64,000 bases of DNA from Litsea cubeba (lineage: Eukaryota; Streptophyta; Magnoliopsida; Laurales; Lauraceae): positions 9,235,616-9,299,615 of the forward strand of contig CM022951.1 of assembly GCA_012931725.1 (NCBI GenBank), given 5' to 3'. The stretch's first letter is position 1. Every line of letters starts with the position of its first letter. The position numbers and the translations under genes were made by a program. This document shows positions 1-12,208 of this stretch, in pieces. The notes beneath the pieces were generated by a model. That model saw nothing but the letters and a program-made list of their open reading frames with translations, had not been told where the DNA came from and ran no database searches.

Positions 1-772
1 CGGCGCAAGGCTCTCCGATGCCAAAGTCAGTGAATGAACTGGAACAATGGAAGGAGAGGAAGAAGAGAGACAGAGTAACGGCCCTGTGTATGAAATTGTG
101 CGTACCTTTTATGGTGGTTTAGCCTCTATTTATAGAGCTTGGGACGTATCTCTGGGAGATATCGTGGTGTGGGTCCCGTGATTCAACTGGGAAGTCACGA
201 TCAGCCCACATTGCATTAATTGCGGTCCAATCCAGCCCAATCTGCATTAAATGCGCGTCGGGTCAGCCCACGTCGCATTAAATGCGCGTCTTGTTGGGCC
301 AGATCGTGTTGGGCGCCTTTGGCGGTAGGAGTACCAGCGGATCTGCCCTCGGGCCCTGCCCTGATGTGGCCTCAGCCGCTGGATGCCGCCCTGTCAGGGA
401 TCTGGCGAAGATTATGAGCGGATGGATGTCGCATCTGTCTTACTAGCTCGCGCCCCTATTCTTTCACGTGCCTGATGACGTGGGGGGGATGAGGGGCGCA
501 AGTGGAGGTTCCTTCTTGCTTCGGCTTTCGTCCCAGCTCCTTCAGCCGAGGTGGAGCTTTCTGCCGAGATGGGGTGCCGAAATGGACACATGGGGTAGCC
601 GAATTCGGCGCTAGCGGTCCGGGCCTGCCTGAGTTCGGCCGAAGACCTTGCCCTGGTAGCCGAGGTGAAACTGATGCCACCCATGTGGCACGCGGCGGGC
701 ACGTGAGGGTGCTTAGTCTCACCTGATGGGTGTGATTAGCGTAATCCTGTGGCTCTGGAAATCTCCCCACAC
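1..772. mobile_element. LTR-like GC-rich fragment, cut by window start
   Basis: This stretch is much richer in G+C than the AT-rich DNA after it and holds no gene. It has a TATA-like 'ctatttatagagc' near 127 and repeated short phrases such as 'gcattaaatgcgcgtc' near 242 and 275, as expected of a retrotransposon LTR. It appears to end in 'ccccaca' near 772, directly before the first kinase exon, so it probably replaced the upstream part of that gene. The left edge lies outside the window, so LTR identity and orientation are inferred. Confidence 0.4.
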
Positions 773-1509
773 AACTATCACTCGATTTTGGTGTTGTAGC
801 TGCTGCCACGAATGATTTCTCTGAATTAAATATGCTAGGAAAGGGTGGATTTGGATTTGTTTACAAGGTATGCCTCCATCATAACAACTTAATTTTAAGA
901 AGGAATATCAACTTTTAAAGATCCCTAAGTTCCTTTAAAGGAGGCATTTTTGGATAATGATTCAGTGGTCTAAGATTGGTTAGTTATGATTCATTGATCT
1001 AGTTAGGTTAGTCAACTGCTAGAATAAGATCCTGTCACAATCTACTACTTTTTTTTTTTCTCGTCTTACTTTAATCTACAGCTTATAGGGCAAAAGGTCA
1101 GATGCCCCTAAAACTTTCAATTTTGGAAGTTCTTCTTGGACCACCTACTTCAAGTCCATGAACCGAATTAAACTGCGGCCATTCTTACACTTGATGCATC
1201 AATCTCCAACAATTCCTCTTAAATTTTTAATCTCTGTTTTAGCTTACAATCAAGTGTTAAAATATGGATATGTTTCAGAGAAAACTACTAAATGGACAAG
1301 AGATAGTAGTGAAATGACTTTCTAGGAATTCCGGACATGGAACAGAACAATTCAAAATGAGATTTTATTGATTGCCTAACTTCTACATAAGAATCTTGTT
1401 AGACTTTTGGGCTATTGTATGAGCAGACAAGAGAAAATGCTCATCTTTGAATATATGCAAAACAAAAGCTTGGACTCCTTAATTTTTGGTATGTTTTTCT
1501 ATTAACTTC

Positions 1510-2830
1510 TATCAACTTTGTGTCCTTCTTTAATGCTAACTTATGGGTCATTTGGCATTATCATATGTGAAACACTTGCCATTGTTTGTCAATTTTTACA
1601 TCTATTCACATGTGAATCTGAGCACATCCAACATTCCACTGTCTTTCATAAATTTCTCAAAACTCATGATGAATCAAGACTGACCCCCTGTTTTTTCTTT
1701 CGAAAGAGCTTGAATGGTTCAGATTGTGAAAATGGGGACCAAAGAACTCCAAAATGGCTGATTCTATGGTCTGGACCTTTATTTTATATCAAGAAAATGT
1801 GATGGGTTTGCACTTTAAATATGATTCCATGGATGCTTTTGTGATTAACGGTTTAGAAAATGATTTTAGGGCCCATATGAAAAAAGGACGGGGATAATAT
1901 ATATGTGAATAAAATGTAATGCAGCTATATCCAATGATTCATGGTTTTTTTTTGCAAACTTCTCAAGATCTATGATGAATTAATGTAGGAGATTTGATAT
2001 TTTGGATCTTCTAAAGAGGATGAACAATTCATATCTTGGAAGTGGGACCCACAAAAGTCTAGAATGGTAAGTTATAAGGTTTGGACCTTTTTGCAAATGT
2101 CTAATAATCTGTAATGGATTGACTTGAAATTTGATACCATGGTCGTTTTGGACATTATAAAGAGTATTAACATCTCAAATAATGATGTAGGGCCAGTATG
2201 AATGTAAAACTTGAAGGAAAAAAAAAAAAAAAAAACAGAATAGACCAATATGTACGTGAATAACAAGTGTAATACATTAGGTATATCCAATGATTCCTTT
2301 TTTTAATTGAAAATTTTTAGAGACCATGATGAATTTGTTTTTAATGGTGTATTGTATTAATCAAAGCAGAGCAGTACCAAAGATATATATACTCAAGAGC
2401 AAAGAGAGATACAATGGGAATAGAAAAACCATCCAAAGAATCAAAAGAGGATAGACAAAGTTTTCTAAACAGGCCTAAGGCCCCAAAAAGTGAATCCAAA
2501 AGATTAAGATGATACTACTTCCCTCCATTTAAACAACATAAGCTCTATAGGCACTCCGCAAAATTCTGGCCCCTGGACACAACAAGAAATCTGGTTTGGA
2601 CTCCGTAGGCCCGAGGATGAATCGAGGGTATGGAATTTGGCCCCATAGCTATTTTGGACTCCTAAAAAAGATGTATGGTTCGGATTGTTAGAATGGGGCA
2701 CATAGAAGTCCAAAATGACAGATTTTAGAGTATGGACTTTTTTTTTTTTTTCCAAATATCTCAATATCCGAATTGTTGTCAAGGGCTGAAATTTGATCCA
2801 CTGCTCGTGATTGGCCTTTCAAAGCCATCG
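1510..2830 (+). repeat. Degenerate repeats in intron 2 of the kinase pseudogene
   Basis: Related segments recur near 1640-1800, 1955-2180 and 2640-2780. Each reads roughly 'atgatgaa... ggatcttctaaag... gtgggacc(c)acaaaagtccaaaatgg ... ggacctttt'. The third copy appears split by unrelated sequence near 2340-2600. Similarity was judged by eye and is diffuse. This is probably an old dispersed repeat that arrayed locally. No coding content is seen. Confidence 0.4.
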
Positions 2831-3551
2831 AACGTTTGGATCTTGATTGAGGGGCCCACAACATTAAAAAATTTGCAAGAGCTGACTTTTCTTTTCCTTA
2901 TGTTACTGTAGCACCCACTTAGTAATAGTAAGATGTGTAATGGTCTACCATCTTTTCACATGTGTTAAATTTTGGGCCCAAAGCGCGCCCCCTATTTTAC
3001 ACATGTAAATGGTGTGAAAACAATTGACCCCTGAGAATGGGATAATAGAAATTTTAATACTTTGTCTCTATTACAAACATGGTTTAGTGCTCATGACCAT
3101 CTTCGCCATACAAGCTTGTTAATAATTACATTGCAAAAAGAATCTATTATATGATAAATTGTTACTATGTTAGATTATGGTAAATCAGAAGGGATGATTA
3201 ATAAGCATGATCATATCTTGTATGTAGTTTTTAGAGATGAGGTTATAATTAGTACACTACAACGATTTTGGAATTAAGATTGCATAACTAGATTGAATGT
3301 AGCACAGATCAAACGAGGAGCATAATGTTGGATTGGAGAAAGCATTTCAAAATCATTGTGGGTTTTGCTCGAGGGATTTATATATGCATGAAGACGCCCG
3401 ATTTAGAATTATTCATCGGGACTTGAAAGCTGGCAATATTCTACTAGACGATGACATGAATCCCAAAGTTTCGGATTTTGGCATGGCAATAATATTTGGT
3501 GGAAATCAAATTCAAGCGAACACTAATAGAGTGGTTGGAACATAGTAAGTA

Positions 3552-4716
3552 GGGGATTTTACGGAAAAAATCCTGAAATATAGCCATATATCCCGAAAGG
3601 TCCTTGCAATTTATGTAGCACTAATTAGGTCCTTTCGCCAATTTTTTTTATACTTTTTATGAGTGACGATAACGTCATCATGGGTGAAGCTAGCGTCACT
3701 CGTCACACCCCATGCGTCGCTCGTCACACCTTCTTCCTTTCTTTTCTTTTCATTTCTTTCTTTCTCTTGCAGCATGCGTTAATCGCCACAAACATTATCT
3801 TCTTGCAATCTCCACAAATACCTTTTCAAGAATTTTATTTCACTCCCTTGTTCCATTCCATTGCAAACAAACAAACAAAACTGCTGATGGATGAGTTTGC
3901 CATTGAATGCACATTCTTGAAGTTCTTCACAAGTGGTGATTAAAGAAGTATAAAATAGTTACATCCATCCGTCATTCCGTATCATCTAATCCGCTCCAAT
4001 GAAATGCATGGTCCAGGATAAAAGCAAAAAACAAGAATCATTAGAATTACTCAAAATCCTCCCCCTTAATGGTAAAATGTAACATTGACCCCTGCTTTAT
4101 CATTGAAACAATGTAATGATGGAGTACTGTACCCGTTACTGCGCGGCCCTGTTTGATGAAGCAGACTCACATCTTGAAATTCAAAATATCAATGTAAGTT
4201 CATTGATTGAATTCTACGCTTGACAGGGAGAATCTTAAAGTAAACACCTGAACTAAGTTCAAATGGATTTCCTAACCCTTTAAAGTTAAATTATGAATTC
4301 TAGAATGTGTAATGCAGGTGAGTTGAAATAATTAAAGAACAATAACAATTGGGGGTAGCTTTTGGGACTTTTCTTTTGAGTTCTCTCCATGAAACGAACA
4401 GGACCCAATTGTCCAAATCACATTTATTATGAGAACCACAAAATCAGATCATTGCAAGAGAAAGAAAGAAAGAAAAAAGATAGATGAAGGAAGAAGGAGA
4501 AAGAAAGTAAAAGAAAACAAGGGAAGAAGGTGTGACGAGCGACGAGCGACGCTAGCATCGCCCATGCGTCGCCTATGGTGACGCTATCATCACTTACCCC
4601 AGGCTTTAAAAAAAAAAAAACACAAACAGTACTAAGGACCAAATTGGTGCCGCATAAATGGCCAGGACCCATTGGGATAAATGACTGTATTTAAAGATTT
4701 TACCGGTAAAATCCTC
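3552..4716. mobile_element. Mutator-type non-autonomous element (MULE MITE) at a splice donor
   Basis: The element has long terminal inverted repeats of about 200 bp (left about 3552-3750, right about 4510-4716). They start GGGGATTTTAC on the left and, reversed, GAGGATTTTAC on the right. A perfect 9-bp direct repeat TAGTAAGTA flanks it at 3543-3551 and 4717-4725, the target duplication length of Mutator elements. The inverted repeats share a 'gctagcgtc..ctcgtc' region and the centre has no recognisable coding sequence. It sits in intron 3 of the kinase pseudogene, and the duplicated target contains that intron's GTAAGT donor. Confidence 0.9.
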
Positions 4717-5370
4717 TAGTAAGTAATATCCGCAAATGCACATAGAAATATATAAATGAGTTGCACATGATTACTTGAAAAGGTTAAAATATGATTCATA
4801 ACTCTAAACTTTTATTGTTAAAATTCTTATGCAGTGGTTACATGTCACCTAAGTATGCCATGGATGAGATTTTCTCAGTAAAATCAGATGTCTTTAGCTT
4901 TGGCTTCATACTATTGGAGATAATAAGTGGAAAGAGGAACAAATACTGTAATGATTGCTGCTCGGTGAATTTAATAGGACATGTAAGTGTAGTAACTTTT
5001 TTCTTTTTTAAGGTAGTTCTTTTTAAAAATAAAAGAAAATATTTTGACAATAATAAGACATGTTTTTAATCTTATCAGGTATGGGAGCTATGGAAAGATA
5101 ATAGAGTTTTCGAGCTGGTAGATTCATCAATGAGTATCTCCACTTTTGAAAGTGAAGTTTTGACATGCATTCAAGTAGGACTTTTGTGTGTACAAGAAAA
5201 AAGCAAATGACAGGCCAAACATATCATCGGTTGTTTCTATGGTTGGCAATTGAAACAATAATGCCTTCACCCAAGCAACCTGCATTTTGCTTTCAGAAAG
5301 AAAAACTGCTCTGATCATCCACACTCATCTACGAATGGGACAAGTTGTTCAATAAATGAGGTACGTATCA

Positions 5371-6199
5371 ATGACAAACATGGAATCTCGAAGATGAGTC
5401 AATTGGTACAATTGTAAGCAAAATTTTACCACCCAAAATCTTACATTGAAGAATATTGACAATAAAGTTTGTATATGGGTGTACAGTTGTACTATCATGT
5501 GGGCCCACATTTTGGAGCCATTGTGTCCAAGACTATGTTTTTTTTTTTTTTTTTTTAAGTTTTTTCCCCTCAAGAAGTCTATGTACTTGGGTTGCTAAAA
5601 CCTTGACCAACCAAAGATATTCTCAATAAATCGCCGAAACTGGACAGCCATTACATTGCAAAGTTTGAGCATTCGACCATCATTCTTTGATGAAAAAATA
5701 TCATACACATGTCTTCATGCATGAAATTTGTAGATTGCAAGTGAATCAAAATCCCAAGATGGAAAGAACATTAGAAGTTTCATGCAAATGAAATAATCGG
5801 GTTTGGGTAAAAGGACGAGAATGGCTCGAACAGGCTTTAGAGTATATGCAAATTGGGGACTTGGGTGATGGATTGTAGAACGTTTTGGTTTTGATATGGG
5901 TGTTAACTGGGCGTTAAAGTGGGCATTCAAGCCGATGTTGTGTTAGTATTGCTTTCCTTGTTTTTTATCTTGAAAATTTGTAGGAAATGAACGTGACGAT
6001 TGAAGAGAGTATCCCGATGTTGTGTAGGGTTATTAACTTTCCATTAGAACTAGTACACAATGTTCTGTTAACCGGACAAGATTGTGCTATAGGACCATGT
6101 TGAATTGGAGAATTACATTTCATGTTTTAGTTTGTTTAGCATTAACAGACATTTTTTTTGAATTGCATCTCCTATGTGTTGGGATAGTGGACCACTACA
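5371..6199. other. Intergenic, nothing recognised
   Basis: AT-rich sequence with a pure T tract near 5538-5556. No exon, terminal repeat or RNA gene was recognised. Confidence 0.5.
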
Positions 6200-6205
6200 A
6201 ACTCC

Positions 6206-6780
6206 ACATTGATATGATATTGTCCATTTTGGGCCTTAAGCCCTCATGGATTTGTTCTTGGGTTCTACCCAAAAGGCCTCATACCAATGGAGTAATTAGT
6301 CCAACTTATATGCCCATGATCTTTCCCAATTTTAGCCGACTCCACATTGATATGATATTGTCCACTTTGGGCTTAAGCCCTCATGGATTTGTTCTTGGGT
6401 TCTACCCAAAAGGCCTCATACCAATGGAGTAACATTCCCAACAATCCTCCCCTCAAACAAAGGACCATATCTCTTTAGATATTTTTACCGGTCCGCTCCA
6501 TCGAGAAGAGCCAACTCGAGAGCTTCACCACGGATCCACCAATCGTGAGTATTGCGCTTTTCCTGCGCATCACTGGGCCCACCACCTTTTCGGGCTAAGT
6601 CTGGGCTAGTACATTGGACCAGCCCAAACTCCACATTGATATGATACTGTCCACTTTGGGCCTAAGCCCTCATGGATTTGTCCAAAAGGCCTCATATCAA
6701 TGGAGTACTTAGTCCAAACTTATATGCCCATGATCTTTCCCAATTCTAGCCGATGTGGGACTTTGGTTGCACATCCCCAA
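6206..6780 (+). repeat. TRIM/LTR-like dispersed repeat, three partial copies
   Basis: The phrase 'ctccacattgatatgata' followed by 'gtccactttgggc', 'aagccctcatgg' and 'aaaaggcctcata(cc)aatggagta' occurs at about 6206, 6341 and 6630. The first and third copies continue into 'cttatatgcccatgatcttt' and 'agccgatgtgggact'. This phrase is a common repeat around plant genes, of the short non-coding LTR (TRIM) kind. The second copy seems inserted into the end of the first. The family name is not certain. Confidence 0.55.
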
Positions 6781-6789
6781 CACTATGCT

Positions 6790-7620
6790 ATTGCTAGTCT
6801 TTTCTCCAATTCAAAGGATAACCCCATTGACTGCCTACTTCTTCCACGCATTTCCAATGGTAAAATCTCCATCAAGGTCTCTACTGAGCTGGCTAATAAT
6901 ATTCGGAAAAGCTTCTTCTCCTTTGTCATTCTTGGAAGATTCTTTGGGAAAATACTCACTTTGGAATGGGTTAAAGCTTCTATTAAATCAGATTGGAAGC
7001 TTATGACCCCTGCCTTGTCTCTCTTTTAGATAAGGACTCTTTTTCTTGAGATTCAGTTGCCAAGAGGATCTGATTAGAGTCCTCTTCTCCTTCCCCTGCC
7101 ATCGCTTCCAAGTATTGTTGACCTTCCCTTTCCAAGGACCACTCTATTCCGGATTATGTTGATAAACATACGTTTTCATTTTTGGAGTAGATAGGTTGTC
7201 TACTACTTGGTTTAAGCTATAGGGTGCCCCTTTACATATGAATAGATAGGTTGTCTACTACTTGGTTTAACCTATTGGGTGCCCCTTTACATATGGATGA
7301 GTTCACAGCCTTACAAATATTTCTCTCATTTGCCAGAAATGTGTGGATCTTGATCTATCCAAAGCAGTACCTAACTCCCATTTCAATTTCTGTAGGGTGT
7401 GAAAATCTACCATATCAGCCTGTCTTACATCAGGGCGTAGAGTCTTCTTTAGCCTTTTTATCCAAAAAGATCTCCCATCTGTCCAAGTGTCCAACAAAAT
7501 ACTTAACCGAGTATTCTTGGCCTCCACTTATCTTCTTGTCCCTGCAAAATTCCCTGCCTCCCAAGTTGAAGAAGATGACCCAGCAGGTCAAGAGGAGAAC
7601 TAGCGGTAGGCGACCCTGAA
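6790..7620 (+). pseudogene. DUF4283-type retroelement ORF fragment
   Basis: Across shifting frames the stretch reads as the N-terminal region of plant LINE-type ORFs (DUF4283). ISIKVSTELANNIRKS, LGRFFGKILTLEWVKASIKS and DWKLMTPALSL occupy 6860-7020, and TTWFNLLGAPLHMDEFTALQI lies near 7253-7318. Frameshifts, stops and an internal 55-bp duplication show it is not functional. In the family this region precedes a zinc knuckle and may bind nucleic acid. The assignment rests on motif pattern only. Confidence 0.5.
7188..7297 (+). repeat. 55-bp tandem duplication
   Basis: Two adjacent units, 7188-7242 and 7243-7297, each begin 'tagataggttgtctactact' and end 'gggtgcccctttacatatg' plus two or three bases. 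They differ at only a few positions. The duplication lies inside the DUF4283-like fragment and adds to its frame disruption. Confidence 0.9.
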
Positions 7621-7757
7621 GGCCAATAGTCATCTGCTACTCAATTCAAATACCCTGTAGCCCCTCTTTGGTAGAGATATCTGCTAATTCAGCCCTAGTG
7701 AATGCGTTCAAGCCATTTGACGTTCTTGACGAAGTCACTGTTGCACACCCATGCCTT

Positions 7758-7790
7758 TATTTATTTATTTTTATTTATTTATTTATTTCA
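7758..7790. repeat. (TTTA)n microsatellite
   Basis: A short run of TTTA units lies just beyond the 3' break of the gypsy integrase. It may mark an old junction. Confidence 0.7.
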
Positions 7791-7839
7791 AGAAAGATCC
7801 TGGGTCAGGGTCAAGTAGAACAAGAACAAAATGGTATGC

Positions 7840-8944
7840 ACCTATTTACCTTTCTTTCCAAACCACAATGTGCCTCTCATGGATGAAACTTTAAAAAATA
7901 CCATATCTTCCACATCAAATTCCAATTTTCTTCTTCTATTATAAGCATAACTTTTTTGTCTGCTTCTGGCTATTTTCAATCTTTCTTACACTTGTTTCAC
8001 TTTCTCACTGGTAGCATGGATTATTGAAGGGCCATGGAAATTACGAACACCAACTTCTTCCCAATACAAAGGTGTCTACATCTTTTACCATACAAAGCTT
8101 CATATGGAGCCATGCCAAAACTGGAATGATAATTGTTATTATATGCGTACTCACACACATAAATATAATTATCCCATGAACCTTTAAAATCCAGCACATA
8201 AGCTCTCAACATATCTTCCAATGTTTGATTAGTCCGTTCAGTCTGTGCATCTGTTTGAGGATGATATGCTGTACTGAAATTCGATCTTGTTCCCATGGAT
8301 TCCTGCAAAGTAATCCAAAATCTCGGAACAAATCTACTATCTCTATCTGAAACAATAGAATGTGGAACTCCATGCAATTTTAGTATTTGGAAATTATACA
8401 ATTCAGCCATATAATCCATCTTCTTACTTGTCTGAAAAGGTATAAAATGTGCAACCTTGGTCGATCTATCAACAATGACCCATATAGCATCATGTCCTTT
8501 CTGTGTCCTGGGCAATCCAGAAATGAAATCCATAGTAATATGCTCCAACTTCCACTTTGGTAATTTCAACTGATGCAATAATCCAGGAGGCTTCTTATAT
8601 TCTGCCTTGACTTGCTGACAAGTTAAGCACCGAGAAACAAATCCTGCAATTTTCCCCTTCATATTATTCCACCAAAAATGATTCTTCAAATTTTGATACA
8701 TTTTGGTACTTCCAGGATGCATAGCATATTTTGCATGATGTGCTTCTGACATTATTTCATTTTTCAACTCTTCTACATCTGGAACGCACAATCTATCATG
8801 GAAATATAATGCATCATCTATTACCTGAAAATATTGTCTTTCAGATATATGATAAAAAATCTTGATTAATTTTGGATCATGCCGCTGCTTTTCTTTAATC
8901 TGCTGAAGAATCAAATGTTTAAATACAGACATAGCAGCTAACAT
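7840..8944 (-). pseudogene. Gypsy integrase region
   Basis: A 307-codon open stretch (8944-8021) carries the zinc-binding part (HHAKYAMHPG then CLTCQQ) and the DDE core. MDFISGLPRT, VSDRDSRF and QTDAQTERTN supply the D, D and E residues. It continues past a stop in another frame with the usual C-terminal region (EKVK.., QKSYAYNRRRKLEFDVEDMV) to about 7840. No chromodomain is seen before the sequence ends. This enzyme would join element cDNA to the host chromosome. The core is the best-preserved part of the element. Confidence 0.9.
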
Positions 8945-8962
8945 CTTCCCCTAACTATAAAT

Positions 8963-10347
8963 CTAAAGATTCACATCCAAGTCTCTGAACTGTTCTAGCA
9001 AAGTCCATTCTCCTTGCATGCTGGCTATCATCACTGACTTCCTGCTAAGAGCATCAGCTACCACATTACCTTTGCCAGGATGATACTTGATAGGAAAATC
9101 ATAATCTTCGATATACTCCATCCATCTTCTCTGCCTCATATTCAATTCATTCTGAGAGAAGATATTGCAAACTTCTATGATCTGAATGAACTTCAAACTT
9201 TTGTCCATACAGATAATGCCTCCAAATTTTCAATGCAAACACTACAGCTGCAAGTTCCAAATCATGAGTAGTGCATAGTTCTTTTCATGCTCTCTCAACT
9301 GTCTAGAACCATATGCCACTACTTGACCATTCTACATAAGTATAAGACCCAAACCAATTCCTGAGGCATCTATAAAAGTTACAAATCCACCACCATCTAA
9401 AGGTAAAGTGAGCAATGGAGCTGAAGTCAATTTCTCTTTTAACAATTGAAAGCTAAGCCCACACTCAACTGTCCAAATAAAAGGCACATTCTTTCTTGTC
9501 AATTTGGTTAACGGAGCTGATATATTTAGAAATTCCTCCACAAATCTCCGATAATAACCCGCTAAACCCAGAAAACTCCGTATTTCTGCTACACTCTTCG
9601 GACTTTCCCAATTAACAAATGCTTTAATTTTTTAAGGATCCACTGATAAACCTTCTTTAGAAATCACATGCCCTAAGAATGCAACTTTTTCCAACTAAAA
9701 CTCACATTTGTTCAACTTGGCATACAATTTGTTATCCCTCAACAACTGCAAAGAAGTTCGAAGATGCTGCACATGTTCCTCCGAAGTTTTGGAATACACC
9801 AAAATTTCATCAATGAGCACAACTGTAAATTGATCCAGATAAGGTGCAAAGATTTTGTTCATCAAAGTCATAAAAACAGCAGGTGCATATGTCAATCCAA
9901 ATGGCATCACCAAAAATTGTGCGAAATGCTGTTTTAAAAATATCTTGATCTGACCCGCAACTGATGATATCCCGATCTCAAATCTATCTTTGAGAAATGT
10001 GCTGCTCCTTGCAATTGATCAAATAATTCATCTATCCCGGGCAAAGGATATTTATTCTTGATAGTAACTTGATTCAACCGCCGATAATCAATACACATTC
10101 TCATAGAACCATCCTTCTTTTTCACAAATAATACAGGAGCACCCCAAGGAGAAATACTATGACGAATAAATCCCTTTTTCAACAAATCCTGTAATTGTTC
10201 TTTCAATTCCCTTAGCTCGGTAGGTGCCATTCTATATGGATCTCTAGGAATGGGTGCAGTTCCTGGGATTAATTCAGTAGTAAACTCAACTTCTCTTACT
10301 GGTAACAAACCAGGAATCTCCTCCGGAAAACAAATCCGGGAATTCAC
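8963..10347 (-). pseudogene. Gypsy reverse transcriptase and RNase H
   Basis: The RT part (10347-9695) shows MAPTELRELKEQLQDLL, CIDYRRLNQVTIKNKYPLP and FSKIDLRSGYHQ. Near 9820, where gypsy RT normally has F/YIDDIL, it reads LIDEIL. This changes the second catalytic Asp to Glu and probably abolishes polymerase activity. The RNase H part (9541-8963) shows FVTFIDASGIGLG and ends in KYHPGKGNVVADALSRK, typical of the RT-RNase H to integrase linker. At least three frame changes or stops break the stretch. Confidence 0.9.
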
Positions 10348-10494
10348 AAGCTACTGGAATATCCTCTAACTTCTAAGATGGCTTTATATCAAAAATAAAA
10401 ACAATATATCCCTCACATCCACATCTAATCAATTTCTCAGCCTTAAAAGCTGAAATCAGAGGAGTACTATCACCATGTCTAATTCCTTCAAACA

Positions 10495-10851
10495 TCAACC
10501 CATAATCAACTTCACTAATTTTGAAACTAATGGTCTTCGCGAAACAATCATATTAGCATAGTAATTAGCCAACCAATCCATCCCCAGAATCACATCAAAA
10601 TCAAACATATCTAACACAATCAAATAAGCTAACATTTCATATCCTCCAATTCTAACTTCACAGTCTGGATAAAAAATATCACAAACCACCTTTCTACCAA
10701 TAGGAGTAAAAACATTTAAAATAAAATGCATGACATTAGGGCTTTTCTCAATCACATTAGCAAAAGATGGAGAGATATATGAATGAGTAGATCCAGGATC
10801 AAATAGAACTCTGGCATCATGATCACAAATAAAAAGTATACCTTCCACCAC
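10495..10851 (-). pseudogene. Gypsy aspartic protease
   Basis: An open stretch of 118 codons carries the retropepsin-like signature VLFDPGSTHSYIS (active-site Asp) and the second signature DVILGMDWL. The length and position between gag and RT fit. Such proteases process the gag-pol polyprotein. Flanking stops separate it from gag and RT. Confidence 0.85.
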
Positions 10852-10899
10852 ATTGCCCTTATCTTCTGCATCAGCTCTAGAGAGTGCATAAACTTTCCT

Positions 10900-12070
10900 A
10901 CTAACCTTGTGGCTTTTGCTCGTTCATGTTAGTCGATTGAGTAGACCTTTGTGGCTGCATCCGAGATTCTAGTTTTGTTGCTGCTGTTGATGATTTGGCC
11001 TTTGATGCACTGAAGGACTTATGCTGAGAAGTTTTGAAATGATGGCCTTGGAACTTGTTGTGATTGATGCTGTTGAGATGTCCCATAAAGCCTTGGACAA
11101 TCCTTGATCACATGTTCCCTAGAATCACACCGAAAACATGCACCTGTTTGCTTCTACATTAACCCGCCATATGCCTCTTGCCACAGAAATCACAAGTCAC
11201 TATTTTAGATGAACTTCCAGAAAATTTGGAATTCTTACTAGTATGTGGAAAATTCTTAGGTTGTAGGTACAACTCCTTAATTTTCTCTTGATCTCCTACT
11301 GTTGAATTCTTGCATTCTCTTCCTCAGACCAGTAAGCTTTAGTGACAGCTTCATCAAAATTTAGAGGTTTTCATAATGGCAGCTACATCCTTGTGAATTT
11401 CGGCTTTCAATCCTTCCATAAACCTTTCAATTTTCTTCTCTTTAGTATCAACTCACCTTGGAGCAAACCGAGATAGTTTAGTAAACTCATGGATATAATC
11501 TGCAACTGATAAATCACCTTGAGTCAACTTTTCAAATTCTATCTTCTTTTGCTGTCTAATATATTTTGGTATAAACTTTTTCTGAAATTGTTCTCGAAAA
11601 GTCTCACAGGCTATACCATAAAATGATAAGGTTCCTGACACTTTTCCACCAAGTATCAGCCACTTCACGAAACATATATATACCCTGCCAAAGCAACCCT
11701 CAGTTTACCAGAACATTGCAATACTTCAAATATATTTTCTGTATGCACAACCCATATTAGCTACCATAGGGTCTGAGCTTCCCATCAATTATATAGCACC
11801 TATCTTAATGAATTTCTCATATAAAGCATTAGGGTCTGCATTCCTTGGAGTAACAATGACTTGAGGTGCAGGAGGTGGTTGAGCTTGCCTTTCCAATAAT
11901 TATGCTATTCTAACATCTTGTCTAGCACTTCTTTCTTCATTGATACGCTGTTGCTCCATCATTGCATGCAATATAGCCTAAAATCTATCATCACTCTGTC
12001 ATTCTGATACAAAATTATTAACCCCGGCTTCATTGCTAGGTTCAGCATCTGCTTGTCTAGTCGTAACCAT
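10900..12070 (-). pseudogene. Gypsy gag with two zinc knuckles
   Basis: The probable start ATG is at 12070 (MVTTRQADAEPSNEAG). It is followed by a retrotransposon gag core at 11668-11453 (FREQFQKKFIPKYIRQQKKIEFEKL, read in two parts) and two zinc-knuckle motifs near 11195-11095, CDFCGKRHMAG-C and CFRCDSREHVIKDC. In-frame stops occur after the first 25 codons and repeatedly later, so no polyprotein can be made. Confidence 0.85.
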
Positions 12071-12193
12071 GATTCTACAAAATAACAATTCACATAACAA
12101 ATAACGTCAGAGTTAACAAATCATTCAGGGTTACTAACGTACCTCACCACGTGCCCTATAGTTCTAACATCTTTTAATTTCAGAACTACTAAT

Positions 12194-12205
12194 GCTCTGA
12201 TACCA
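12194..12205 (-). other. Primer binding site (initiator tRNA-Met type)
   Basis: On the minus strand the bases read TGGTATCAGAGC, the standard plant retrotransposon site complementary to the 3' end of initiator tRNA-Met. It lies three bases inside the LTR end (..CGTGACA), which fixes orientation and LTR boundary. Confidence 0.9.
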
Positions 12206-12208
12206 ACC

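Larger units (their letters stand above)
775..5370 (+). pseudogene. G-type lectin S-receptor-like Ser/Thr kinase pseudogene (kinase part only)
   Basis: Five exons of an S-domain receptor kinase can be followed. About 775-867 has the glycine loop GKGGFGFVY. 1279-1488 has the catalytic lysine in IVVK and LLHKNLVRLLGYC. 3308-3544 has IIHRDLKAGNILLD and VSDFGMA. 4835-4982 has GYMSPKYAMDEIFSVKSDV. 5079 to about 5370 has LIGHVWELWK leading to the family C-terminal PSPKQPAF region. Splice junctions and phases fit the family, for example an Asp codon split between exons 2 and 3. It is dead: TGA directly after the catalytic Lys, a frameshift after EQFK, TAA in the LLHKN region, a frameshift before YMHED, and a frameshift with stops in the last exon. 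The lectin, PAN and membrane exons are absent; an LTR-like sequence lies where they should be. In life such kinases are plasma-membrane receptors. Confidence 0.87.
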
